DNA of 9,146 nt from Candidatus Hydrogenedentota bacterium (GTDB lineage: Bacteria; Hydrogenedentota; Hydrogenedentia; Hydrogenedentales; CAITNO01): assembly GCA_903822375.1 (NCBI GenBank), contig CAIJOU010000957.1:1-9146 (forward strand), written 5' to 3'. Position numbers and translations under genes: made by a program. Positions within the stretch are counted from its first letter, which is position 1; each line of letters opens with the position of its first letter. Under the pieces are notes generated by a model that worked only from the letters and a program-made list of their open reading frames with translations, was not told where the DNA came from and did no database searches. Shown here one piece after another: positions 1 through 5,883 of this stretch.

Positions 1-836
1 ACCTTGTCGCCCCGCCCCATGCCGAAACCATGCGGACCCTTTTCGTAAACGTGCATTTCGGCCGGAACGCCCGCTTTGTGCAGTGCCAGATAGAACTGAA
101 TGCTGTTCTCCGACGGCACGCCGGTATCGGCCCAACTTGCCACCAGGAAACTCGGCGGGGTCTTCTCGTTCACCTGCTCGTCGTTGCAGAGCGACTGGAC
201 CAGCGCCGGATCGGGATTGTCGCCCAGCAGGTTCTTGCAGGAGCCCTGATGGCCGTAAGGTTCTTTGAACGTGATGACTGGATAGATGAGGATGAGAAAG
301 TCGGGCCGCGTGCCCACCTTCATAAGCGGATCGGTCGCGTTCGGGTCAACTTCCACGTAGTGGGTGCCCGCGGTGGACACCAGATGGCCGCCCGCCGAAA
401 AGCCGAGCATGCCGATGCGCGCCGGGTCCAACCCCCACTCCGCCGCGCGCGACCGCACAATGCGCATGGCCTGCTGCGCATCCGAAAGCGGTGCCGGGTG
501 CCGGTACGGCGCGACGCGGTACCGAAGCACGAACCCCGTGACGCCGTGCTTGTTCAGCCACTGCGCCACTTCATAGCCCTCATAGTCCATCGCATGGCCG
601 CCGTAGCCGCCGCCGGGACACACGATAACGGCCGCGCCGTTCGCCGTGTCTTTGGGCGCGGGAAATATGGTCAGTGTCGGCTTGTCCGCATCGGCGTCAC
701 CCAGTTTGCCCGGCGTGCCGCCGGGCCAGACCAGTTCCACCGGCGTTCCGTCCGGCGGGGGAACCATCTTCCTCGCGGCCTCCGCAGTCACGGTCAGTAA
801 ACATATCAGGGCCACAATCCCAAGCAGCTTCTTCAT
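1..836 (-). CDS. Secreted alpha/beta-hydrolase (acetylxylan esterase / dienelactone hydrolase-like), 3' end missing
   Basis: The minus frame is open from ATG at 836 to the window edge: 278 codons plus two bases, stop not seen. A Sec signal peptide is clear: Lys-Lys, a hydrophobic core (residues 4-17), then AEA before residue 21. The alpha/beta-hydrolase fold is marked by the oxyanion-loop GGGYGGH (75-81), the nucleophile elbow GFSAGG with Ser147, acid Asp237 in ADTGVP, and His269 in GPHGFG, so the Ser-Asp-His triad is complete. Spacing and the VPxENS segment match the family that contains BD-FAE/AXE-type carbohydrate acetylesterases, usually about 280-310 aa, so perhaps 10-30 residues lie off the window. 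The start is supported by GAGGAG 7 nt upstream. It probably removes acyl groups from plant or algal polysaccharide in the periplasm; the substrate cannot be read from sequence. It is transcribed divergently from the U32 gene. The motif often written TADD is WAD here, but the Asp three residues before VP is kept. Confidence 0.9.
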   Translation of the reverse strand, partial: MKKLLGIVALICLLTVTAEAARKMVPPPDGTPVELVWPGGTPGKLGDADADKPTLTIFPAPKDTANGAAVIVCPGGGYGGHAMDYEGYEVAQWLNKHGVTGFVLRYRVAPYRHPAPLSDAQQAMRIVRSRAAEWGLDPARIGMLGFSAGGHLVSTAGTHYVEVDPNATDPLMKVGTRPDFLILIYPVITFKEPYGHQGSCKNLLGDNPDPALVQSLCNDEQVNEKTPPSFLVASWADTGVPSENSIQFYLALHKAGVPAEMHVYEKGPHGFGMGRGDK

Positions 837-862
837 ATCGCGTCTCCTCGGTTGGAGAACCC

Positions 863-871
863 ATAATAACA
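863..871 (-). promoter_or_regulatory. Predicted extended -10 promoter of the esterase gene
   Basis: On the minus strand the sequence reads TGT-TATTAT: a TATTAT hexamer (5/6 to TATAAT) preceded by the TGn extension typical of sigma70 promoters that need little -35 contact. No convincing -35 is seen. The start of transcription would fall near 856, giving a leader of about 20 nt that holds the GAGGAG ribosome-binding site. This is a motif prediction only. Confidence 0.4.
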
Positions 872-928
872 GACCCCGCCCCCGGTTGTGCACTCTTGGC
901 TTTGCCGCAGGAACACACCGATTTGGAC

Positions 929-1000
929 TGCGGCGGCAACGACGCCGCTTTGGCTGAGTTCGCGCGTTCGGCCAGCCAAAGCGGTGTCGATGCCACCGCA
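929..1000. repeat. 72-bp imperfect palindrome (dispersed intergenic repeat)
   Basis: Two 28-nt arms, 929-956 and 973-1000, are reverse complements except at three positions, one of them a G-T wobble. The 16-nt loop is 957-972. The inner 17 bp (940-956 with 973-989) form the strongest part, built around CCGCTTTGGCTG and CAGCCAAAGCGG. The same core recurs at 4004-4031, matching 25 of 28 positions when the left arm is reverse-complemented. That points to a dispersed repeat rather than a local accident. It lies between divergent genes, so it cannot be a terminator for either; it could affect the promoters or be an inert MITE/REP-type element. Confidence 0.75.
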
Positions 1001-1013
1001 TTTCACGGGGTGT

Positions 1014-1041
1014 TTGGCGAAAGACTACGGATTGATATACC
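1014..1041 (+). promoter_or_regulatory. Predicted promoter of the U32 gene, possibly giving a near-leaderless mRNA
   Basis: TTGGCG (1014-1019, 4/6 to TTGACA) is followed after 16 bp by TATACC (1036-1041, 4/6 to TATAAT). A start about 7 nt downstream would fall at 1048-1050, on the ATG itself. No Shine-Dalgarno motif is visible before the ATG at 1050, which fits a leaderless or nearly leaderless transcript. The TPR gene shows the same layout. Confidence 0.35.
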
Positions 1042-1049
1042 CTTGTCGC

Positions 1050-3431
1050 ATGCTAAAAACACCCGACAAGCCTTCCCCGCGCAAACCGGAACTGCTCGCG
1101 CCCGCCGGACGCATGGAAACCTTTGCCGCCGCCATCGATGCCGGCGCCGATGCCGTGTATGTGGGCGCGCACCGCTTCAACGCGCGGTTGCGCGCGCCCA
1201 ATTTCAGCCTCGACGAACTGTCGCGCATGACCGCCTACGCCCACGGGCAGGGACGCAAGCTCTATATCACGGTCAACACGCTCGTCAAGGAGTCCGAACT
1301 GCCGGACCTGGCCCAACTGCTGGATGAACTGCGGCGCATCCGGCCGGATGCGCTGATTGTGCAGGACTTGGGCACCTACCGCATGGCGCGCACGCTTTGT
1401 CCCGAAATCCCCCTGCACGCGTCCACCCAGATGGCGATTCACACCCCGGACGGCGCCGCGCAGGCACGGCGCATGGGCTTTGAGCGGGTCATTCTCGCGC
1501 GGGAACTCACCCTCGAAGAAATCCGCGCCATCCGCGCCGCCTCGGATATTGAATTGGAAACGTTCGTTCACGGCGCGCTCTGCTATTCCATCTCCGGACA
1601 GTGCCTGTTCAGCAGCCGCATCCACGGCAAGAGTGCCAACCGCGGCCGCTGCCTGCAACCCTGCCGCCGTCTTTTTGAGCAGGCTGCGGAAGACCCCTCG
1701 GCCGCCTACTCGATGCGCGATTTGGCGGCCGCACCCATTCTCGAAAGGCTCATCGCCGCGGGTATCCGCTCGTTCAAGATCGAGGGGCGGCTCAAACCGG
1801 CAGAAACGATTGCACAGACCGTGCGGGCCTATCGGCTGCTGATAGACGCATGGCCGCGCATCACCCGCGAGGTAATAGAGGAAGCCCGCGAACTGCTCGA
1901 CACCGCCGTCGCGCGCGAAGCTTCGACGGGCTATTTTCTGGCGCCCAGTCCCGTTGGCATCGTCGGCGGGCAGGACGCCCAGTCCGGGCGGCCCATGGGC
2001 ACCGTGGAGGCGGCCGGCAAGGACTGGTTTGCCATCACACCGCTGGCGATGATTAAGGTGGGTGACCGCATCCGCATCCAAGTGGAAACGGGCAAGCCGC
2101 CCAAGGCGTTCATTGTGCGCGACATCCGCAAAGACGGACGCAGCATCAAACGTTCCGCTCCCGGCAAACGCGTGGAAATCCCCGTGGCCTTTGCCGTGCC
2201 CCAGGGTGCGGCCGTGGTCAAAGCGGCCGACACCGACGCCATTCGCAAGGGCGACGTCAAACGCGTGGAGAAGGCCCTCGCCGCCATGACCGAACCGTCG
2301 CGCGCCGCGTTCCCCGCGAGACTAAAAGAGGCCGGCGGCGGCATGGTGGTCGAGGTCAGCGTCGGCACGGAAACCGTCCGCGTCCGCCATCCCTTCACCC
2401 GGCGCGATGAAGTGCCGCCACAACAGGCCGCTGCAATTCTTTCCGAAACCACGGAGCAGAGCACCATCCGGCTGACCGTGAATCAAAAGGAAATGCCGCA
2501 GGGACCGCTGGCCGTAACGGCGGCAGAACTGGCCGCTTATCGGGACACCATTCTCAAACGTGTTGAACGCACTCTCGATACGCAGCGTGATGCTGTTATT
2601 GAGGCCAATGCCGCGCCTGAAGTGCAGCCCATGCGAGAATCCGGTCAACTGGCCCGCCGTTGGATTATCACCGCATCCGCCGGGCAGGCCGCAGAAATGC
2701 TTAGGACAGCCCTTTTTGAAGAAGGGCGCAGGAACCTGTGGCTCATACCCCTGAAAGATATTGAGCACCCCGCATTTGACGCGCTGTTGAAGTCCGCCGA
2801 TATGGGCGTTGTCCTTCCCACCTTCTACTACGCCCCGGAAGAGCGCGAAAGCGTCCTGCGCCAGCTTAAGCGCGCGCAGGAATTGGGCGTGCGCGCCGTG
2901 GCCGTGTCCAATCCCGGCCATTTTCACCTGCTTCGGACGGCGGGCATGCGCAAGACCACCGTCCTGTCCCTGCCGGGTATCGGCTGCCTGAACAGTTCCT
3001 GCCACGCGCAGGTTGTCGAACTGGGCGCGGATACCGTTGCAGCATCGCTTGAATGCGACGCCGACACCTGGGCCGGCCTGCGTCGGCGCATCGACCCGGC
3101 TCACCTCGCCGTGCTTGCCTATGGCCATGCGCCCCTGTTCCAGTCCCGCGCCCCGGGCCCGCACACCACCACGGGTGACATCATTCTCGCCGAACCGCGC
3201 AAGAACCTGTCTGTGGTCACGCGCGACGGCATTACCACCACGCTGGAGTCCGCGCCGTTCATGCTCGAAGCGCACCGTCTCGCCGACACCGCCGACGTGG
3301 ACATGGTCTACGACTTCACCTGGTCCCAGGACGAGGACGCCGAATACCTGGGCGAACTCGTCGCCATCATCGAACAGGGCCGGCAACTCCCCACACACAC
3401 AGTCCACCCGCTCGAACGTCCGCTGGAATGA
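1050..3431 (+). CDS. Peptidase U32 / DUF3656 protein (RlhA-like 23S rRNA hydroxylation family)
   Basis: The protein has 793 aa. The N-terminal TIM-barrel-like U32 domain starts at PELLAPAG (13-20) and runs to about residue 265. The U32 signature ETFVHGALC...GQC lies at 170-185, and Cys178, Cys185, Cys201 and Cys205 form the conserved cysteine set thought to bind iron or an Fe-S cluster. FKIEGRLKP (242-250) is another family hallmark. The middle (about 370-560) fits the DUF3656/collagenase-like region. The C-terminal part (about 570-793) looks like a second, cysteine-poor barrel half, as in the roughly 800-aa Bacillota-type proteins, so it is longer than E. coli RlhA (about 650 aa). Despite the name, characterised bacterial members (RlhA, TrhP) hydroxylate rRNA or tRNA using prephenate; cytoplasmic RNA modification is therefore the likelier role, by inference. 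The ATG at 1050 is chosen because family homology begins about 12 residues later and an earlier in-frame ATG at 888 would translate the palindrome. The next gene, the MNT remnant, begins 96 nt downstream. Confidence 0.9.
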   Translation: MLKTPDKPSPRKPELLAPAGRMETFAAAIDAGADAVYVGAHRFNARLRAPNFSLDELSRMTAYAHGQGRKLYITVNTLVKESELPDLAQLLDELRRIRPDALIVQDLGTYRMARTLCPEIPLHASTQMAIHTPDGAAQARRMGFERVILARELTLEEIRAIRAASDIELETFVHGALCYSISGQCLFSSRIHGKSANRGRCLQPCRRLFEQAAEDPSAAYSMRDLAAAPILERLIAAGIRSFKIEGRLKPAETIAQTVRAYRLLIDAWPRITREVIEEARELLDTAVAREASTGYFLAPSPVGIVGGQDAQSGRPMGTVEAAGKDWFAITPLAMIKVGDRIRIQVETGKPPKAFIVRDIRKDGRSIKRSAPGKRVEIPVAFAVPQGAAVVKAADTDAIRKGDVKRVEKALAAMTEPSRAAFPARLKEAGGGMVVEVSVGTETVRVRHPFTRRDEVPPQQAAAILSETTEQSTIRLTVNQKEMPQGPLAVTAAELAAYRDTILKRVERTLDTQRDAVIEANAAPEVQPMRESGQLARRWIITASAGQAAEMLRTALFEEGRRNLWLIPLKDIEHPAFDALLKSADMGVVLPTFYYAPEERESVLRQLKRAQELGVRAVAVSNPGHFHLLRTAGMRKTTVLSLPGIGCLNSSCHAQVVELGADTVAASLECDADTWAGLRRRIDPAHLAVLAYGHAPLFQSRAPGPHTTTGDIILAEPRKNLSVVTRDGITTTLESAPFMLEAHRLADTADVDMVYDFTWSQDEDAEYLGELVAIIEQGRQLPTHTVHPLERPLE

Positions 3432-3448
3432 ACTCGCACCTGAAATAC

Positions 3449-3478
3449 TTGCGGGCCAACCATGTCAGCATGGATAAT
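3449..3478 (+). promoter_or_regulatory. Predicted promoter of the MNT/HEPN remnant
   Basis: TTGCGG (3449-3454) and GATAAT (3473-3478, 5/6 to TATAAT) are 18 bp apart in the 96-nt gap after the U32 stop. A small 5-bp hairpin, CCATG-TCAG-CATGG (3460-3473), occupies the spacer and could serve autoregulation, as many toxin-antitoxin operons have operator palindromes. The -35 is weak (3/6). Confidence 0.3.
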
Positions 3479-3527
3479 TACGTAAGAGTCTAAGCGCAGC
3501 CTGTGCGGCAAGTTCCGGGTGAATACG

Positions 3528-3829
3528 ATGAACCAGATTGTTGAGATGATTTCGCGCGACACGCTGGCAGAATTCTGTAAGCGAAATCGAATTAAGCGAC
3601 TCGCTCTTTTGGGGTGCTGAGGGATGATTTCCGACCGGGCAGCGGTGTGGGTGTGTTGGTTGAATTCTTGCCCGGTGAACGGGTAGGACTCATCCGATTG
3701 GGAACAATAGAAGCTGATCTCTCCAATCTGCTTGGACGTACCGTGGACATGTCGTTCGCAAATTCTCTCAACCCCCTCTTCCGCGACGAGGTGCTTCGCG
3801 AAGCACAAACCATATATGACGCGGCATAA
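3528..3829 (+). pseudogene. Frameshifted MNT-type nucleotidyltransferase (MntA-like antitoxin remnant)
   Basis: Two overlapping reading frames together make a minimal nucleotidyltransferase. The first (ATG 3528 to TGA 3618-3620) gives 30 codons beginning MNQIVEMISRD and reading on to RLAL, then LGC and stop. The second (from 3614) continues VLRDDFRP and runs to TAA at 3827-3829, ending QTIYDAA. The family reads A-L-F-G-S-V-L-R at the junction; the observed bases fit loss of 4 nt (near 3609-3614), removing the GS of the GS-x-DxD motif. Also, where relatives have DSDVDVLVEF this copy has GSGVGVLVEF, so both metal-binding Asp (codons 3644-3646 and 3650-3652) and the one before (3638-3640) are Gly. 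Together about 101 aa, the normal length. MntA antitoxins AMPylate the HepT toxin; this one can be neither made whole nor catalytic. GC is clearly lower than in the flanking housekeeping genes. Confidence 0.8.
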
Positions 3830-3845
3830 CGACAGTGCTTCCCTG
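3816..3845 (+). pseudogene. 5' stub of a HEPN (HepT/DUF86-like) toxin gene
   Basis: An ATG at 3816 lies inside the end of the MNT frame, overlapping its TAA by 14 nt, the usual arrangement in MntA-HepT operons. The first ten codons read MTRHNDSASL, closely resembling the start of DUF86 HEPN proteins (M-x-R-H-D-D-x-x-x-L). After that resemblance stops, because the GC-rich hairpin repeat begins. The frame then runs through repeat sequence to TAA at 3945-3947, giving a 43-aa chimera without the HEPN RX4-6H active site. No further HEPN sequence was seen downstream, so the rest was deleted or displaced. The identification rests on only ten residues plus the MNT context. Confidence 0.55.
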
Positions 3846-3854
3846 AATCGCGGA

Positions 3855-3947
3855 CGGCCCCGAAGGGGCCGCACAATAATAGCCCCGGGTGACCGAAGGG
3901 AACCCGGGGTTACCGGGCCATACACCCACGTCCCCGAAGGGGGCTAA
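3855..3947. repeat. Three-hairpin GC-rich repeat element (CCGAAGG loops)
   Basis: Three hairpins follow one another. H1 is CGGCCCC-GAA-GGGGCCG (3855-3871, 7 bp). H2 pairs 3880-3890 with 3902-3912 (11 bp including one G-T) around an 11-nt loop that itself contains CCGAAGG. H3 is GTCCCC-GAA-GGGGGC (3930-3944). The spacing and the repeated CCGAAGG core give it a modular, symmetric look like REP/RAYT-type or planctomycete-style dispersed palindromes. Its left edge coincides with the end of recognisable HEPN sequence. It could also stop transcription, although there is no U-tract. Confidence 0.7.
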
Positions 3948-3970
3948 CAGCGCAGTGGAGGAGCGTAGCG

Positions 3971-4075
3971 AGGAAACCGCTTTGCTGGCCTTGCATGCAA
4001 CAACAGCCAAAGCGGCTTCGTTGCCGGCGTAGCCTGAATAGAGAATACTCAGGCGGCGAGCAAGGCGGAGGTTTT
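3971..4075. repeat. Second palindromic repeat, sharing a core with the 929-1000 element
   Basis: The left arm CCGCTTTGCTGGCC (3977-3990) can pair in two mutually exclusive ways: with CAGCCAAAGCGG (4004-4015; 11 bp with one bulge), or with GGCGAGCAAGGCGG (4055-4068; 12 of 14 matches). The loop of the first holds the perfect palindrome TTGCATGCAA (3991-4000). A small CCTGA...TCAGG hairpin (4033-4053) lies in the right half. The stretch 4004-4031 matches the reverse complement of 929-956 at 25 of 28 positions. The right end abuts the stop codon of the minus-strand TPR gene, so it would form that gene's 3' untranslated region and could end its transcription. Confidence 0.6.
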
Positions 4076-4786
4076 CTAACCCGGGGCATCCGGCGCGGTT
4101 CCCGCCAGTTGTGCCCGACAGTAGCTCAGCGCTGAAGCCGTCTCTGCGGAATCAGGCTGCAAGTCTAATGCTTTTGTGTAATTCTCCACGGCTGCCTCGT
4201 AATTGCCCAGGCGGTATTGTGCATAGCCAAGATTAACGAAGACGTAATACTGCCGACTGCCCGAGGCAAACCAGGCAAGTATCGCTGCCTCTTGGGCAAC
4301 TCCACGCCAGTTTTCGGCATCCTTGAGCAGCTCCACCAGTTTTTCCCTAAGCATGATGCTGTCAGGATGCAGTTCCAGTCCCTGGCAGCATACGGCGGTC
4401 GCATGTTCCTTGTTCGCCAAGGGCGGCCTCGAAAACGCAGCCGACCAGCCATAAAAGAAGTATTCTGACCTGGGTTTTCCTGCGACAAATACATGATATG
4501 CGTTCTCGAAAGATATCTCGGGATTCCGCCACATAACCGCAAAGAAGTCGGCGAGGTCGCGAATGACGCTGCCCTGCGGCCATTTCTCCGACAGTCTAGC
4601 CTTGCGGTATTCTGGAGGATTTGGCGATCTCACCTGCACGGGTGGCGTTCCGCATTTGCAGCGCCTGCGGATTTTCTTGATCTTTAAGTACCCCGCCATT
4701 AGCACGAGCGCAACAGGGAGCACCACCGCCAGATAGACTACTAACAAGATCATTTCCGCGCGTGCTTTGACCACCTTCGTTTCCAT
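4076..4786 (-). CDS. Membrane-anchored TPR-repeat protein, function unknown
   Basis: The protein has 236 aa. Residues 12-33 form one hydrophobic segment followed by the basic stretch KIKKIRRR, so the rest probably faces the cytoplasm (positive-inside rule). C43-K-C45-G follows, too little to call a metal site. The middle (60-125) is unrecognised. The C-terminal part is helical: a degenerate TPR around 128-160, then a near-canonical TPR at 180-211 (LGYAQYRLGNYEAAVENYTKA-type spacing, ending LDLQP). Such proteins scaffold protein contacts; no partner is apparent. The start at 4786 has no Shine-Dalgarno but a good -10 only 6 nt upstream. Met12 (4753), with GGA just before it, would begin right at the membrane helix and is an alternative. 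It is divergent from the isomerase gene, and its GC is visibly lower than that of recG or the U32 gene, suggesting accessory or acquired DNA. Confidence 0.75.
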   Translation of the reverse strand: METKVVKARAEMILLVVYLAVVLPVALVLMAGYLKIKKIRRRCKCGTPPVQVRSPNPPEYRKARLSEKWPQGSVIRDLADFFAVMWRNPEISFENAYHVFVAGKPRSEYFFYGWSAAFSRPPLANKEHATAVCCQGLELHPDSIMLREKLVELLKDAENWRGVAQEAAILAWFASGSRQYYVFVNLGYAQYRLGNYEAAVENYTKALDLQPDSAETASALSYCRAQLAGTAPDAPG

Positions 4787-4792
4787 AAGGTC

Positions 4793-4819
4793 ACTATATC
4801 ATCCCCAGGAATAGGCCAA
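4793..4819 (-). promoter_or_regulatory. Predicted promoter of the TPR gene, possibly leaderless
   Basis: Read on the minus strand: TTGGCC (4814-4819, 4/6 to TTGACA), 15-nt spacer, TATAGT (4793-4798, 5/6 to TATAAT), then 6 nt to the ATG. Transcription would start at or within a base or two of the ATG. The 15-bp spacer is shorter than ideal. Confidence 0.35.
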
Positions 4820-4835
4820 AAACCCTCCTCCAGTA

Positions 4836-4877
4836 GGTGCACCAAACGCGCCCGTGCAACTGCTCCTTTGGGGCACC
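4836..4877. promoter_or_regulatory. Inverted repeat in the divergent TPR/isomerase intergenic region
   Basis: GGTGCACCAAA (4836-4846) and TTTGGGGCACC (4867-4877) are reverse complements at 10 of 11 positions with a 20-nt loop. The left arm contains the perfect palindrome GGTGCACC and the right arm contains GGGG-CA-CCCC. It lies between the two predicted divergent promoters, so an operator is possible. No regulator gene is nearby and no known operator is recognised. Confidence 0.3.
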
Positions 4878-4902
4878 CCGTGCTGACCTTGCTCCCTGCA
4901 AT

Positions 4903-4932
4903 TTGCCTTTCCCCGGCCCAAAGGGGTACAAA
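4903..4932 (+). promoter_or_regulatory. Predicted promoter of the isomerase-recG operon
   Basis: TTGCCT (4903-4908, 4/6) and TACAAA (4927-4932, 4/6) are 18 bp apart, 42 nt before the isomerase ATG. Weak consensus; offered because this is the only gap upstream of the isomerase and recG. Confidence 0.25.
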
Positions 4933-4974
4933 ACTCTCCGGGACAAGTACAACCCCCTTAAAAGGAACAACGCG

Positions 4975-5883
4975 ATGAATGATATGACACGGCGCGGATT
5001 TATGACAGGCACGATGACGGCGGGCGTCGCCGCGGGCATTGCAGGCACCCTGCCGTCCACGGCCTTTGCGGCAACCGCCACTGCGGCGGGTGCGGGCATG
5101 AAGCTCGGCATGGTCACGTACAAAATGGGCGAAAAGATGTCCGTGGACGAGTTGATCGACCTGTGCAAGAAGGCCGGTCTGGCGGGCGTCGAACTGCGCA
5201 CCACCCACGCGCACAAGGTCGAACCGAACCTGTCGAAGCAGGAACGGGCCGATGTGAAGAAGAAATTCGCCGATGCCGGGGTCGTCATTGCTGGCATGGG
5301 CACGACCTGTGAGTTCCACGCCAAGGACGACGCCGTCGTCCGCAAGCAGATTGAGGCTGCCAAAGAGTTCGCCCAGCTTGCCGCAGACGTGGGCTGCCCC
5401 GGCATCAAGGTGCGTCCCAACGGCAGCCACAAGGACGAAGATTTCCAGAAGACCATCGAGCGCATCGGCAAGGCCTGGGGCGAGGTGGCCAAGTTCGCCG
5501 GGGGCCTTGGCTTGGAGGTGCGCATGGAAGTTCACGGCAACGAGGACTCCCGCAAGCCCGCCAGCATCCGCAAGATGCTCGATGTGGCGAACCAGCCCAA
5601 CGCAAAGGCCTGTTGGAACTGCAACGGCGGCGAAGAGGATGCGAGCGGCAGCATCAAGGCCAATTTCGATCTGCTGAAGGGTTCCATCGGCGAGGTGCAC
5701 ATCAACGACATCGGCATCCCCAAATACCCCTGGCAGGAACTGTTCACCCTGCTGAAAGAGAGCGGCTATCAGGGCTTCTGTCTGGCCGAAATCGACTACA
5801 ACGATGAGCCGGTCCGGTTCATGCAGTACTACCGCATGCTGTTCGACCTCTACACCGGCCAGTACAAGTACCCGAATGCCTGA
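4975..5883 (+). CDS. Tat-exported sugar phosphate isomerase/epimerase (xylose isomerase-like TIM barrel)
   Basis: The protein has 302 aa. The start at 4975 is chosen over an upstream in-frame ATG (4837) because AAGGA lies 8 nt before it and the twin-arginine motif TRRGFM (5-10) then sits at the N-terminus, followed by a weakly hydrophobic Ala/Gly-rich segment and the cleavage site AFA-A after residue 32. The mature part fits the AP_endonuc_2 (PF01261) TIM barrel: GVELRTTHAH (71-80), EVRMEVHG with Glu185 and His187, CWNCNGGEED (213-222), EVHINDIG with His242, and AEIDYNDE with Glu272. In relatives, acidic and His residues at these strand ends bind a divalent metal; here the strand-6 position seems to be Asn (215 or 217) rather than Asp. 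The family isomerises or epimerises sugars; several planctomycete-type members are exported with oxidoreductases of oligosaccharide breakdown, so a periplasmic role on keto- or uronic-type sugars is plausible but unproven. The last codons overlap recG by 8 nt. Confidence 0.9.
   Translation: MNDMTRRGFMTGTMTAGVAAGIAGTLPSTAFAATATAAGAGMKLGMVTYKMGEKMSVDELIDLCKKAGLAGVELRTTHAHKVEPNLSKQERADVKKKFADAGVVIAGMGTTCEFHAKDDAVVRKQIEAAKEFAQLAADVGCPGIKVRPNGSHKDEDFQKTIERIGKAWGEVAKFAGGLGLEVRMEVHGNEDSRKPASIRKMLDVANQPNAKACWNCNGGEEDASGSIKANFDLLKGSIGEVHINDIGIPKYPWQELFTLLKESGYQGFCLAEIDYNDEPVRFMQYYRMLFDLYTGQYKYPNA

Noticed and set aside
30..800. 256-aa open frame on the plus strand opposite the esterase
   Set aside because: The minus strand carries a full signal peptide and catalytic triad; the plus frame is Arg/His-rich without motifs, typical of antisense shadow in GC-rich DNA.
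888..1049. Upstream extension of the U32 gene to ATG 888
   Set aside because: The 54 extra codons translate the palindromic repeat and have no family homology; the ATG at 1050 fits the usual N-terminus.
3460..3473. Rho-independent terminator after the U32 gene
   Set aside because: The CCATG hairpin has only 5 bp and no following T-tract.
3614..3829. Independent 71-aa gene starting with GTG at 3614
   Set aside because: Its first residues continue the MNT family sequence from the upstream frame and no ribosome-binding site precedes the GTG, so it is the second half of a frameshifted gene.
3855..4075. CRISPR array or tRNA in the hairpin-rich region
   Set aside because: The hairpins are not evenly spaced direct repeats with unique spacers, and no cloverleaf with TTCRA loop or CCA end could be drawn.
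4837..4974. Longer start for the sugar isomerase at ATG 4837
   Set aside because: It would bury the twin-arginine signal 50 residues in and lacks a ribosome-binding site; the ATG at 4975 has AAGGA and places the signal at the N-terminus.
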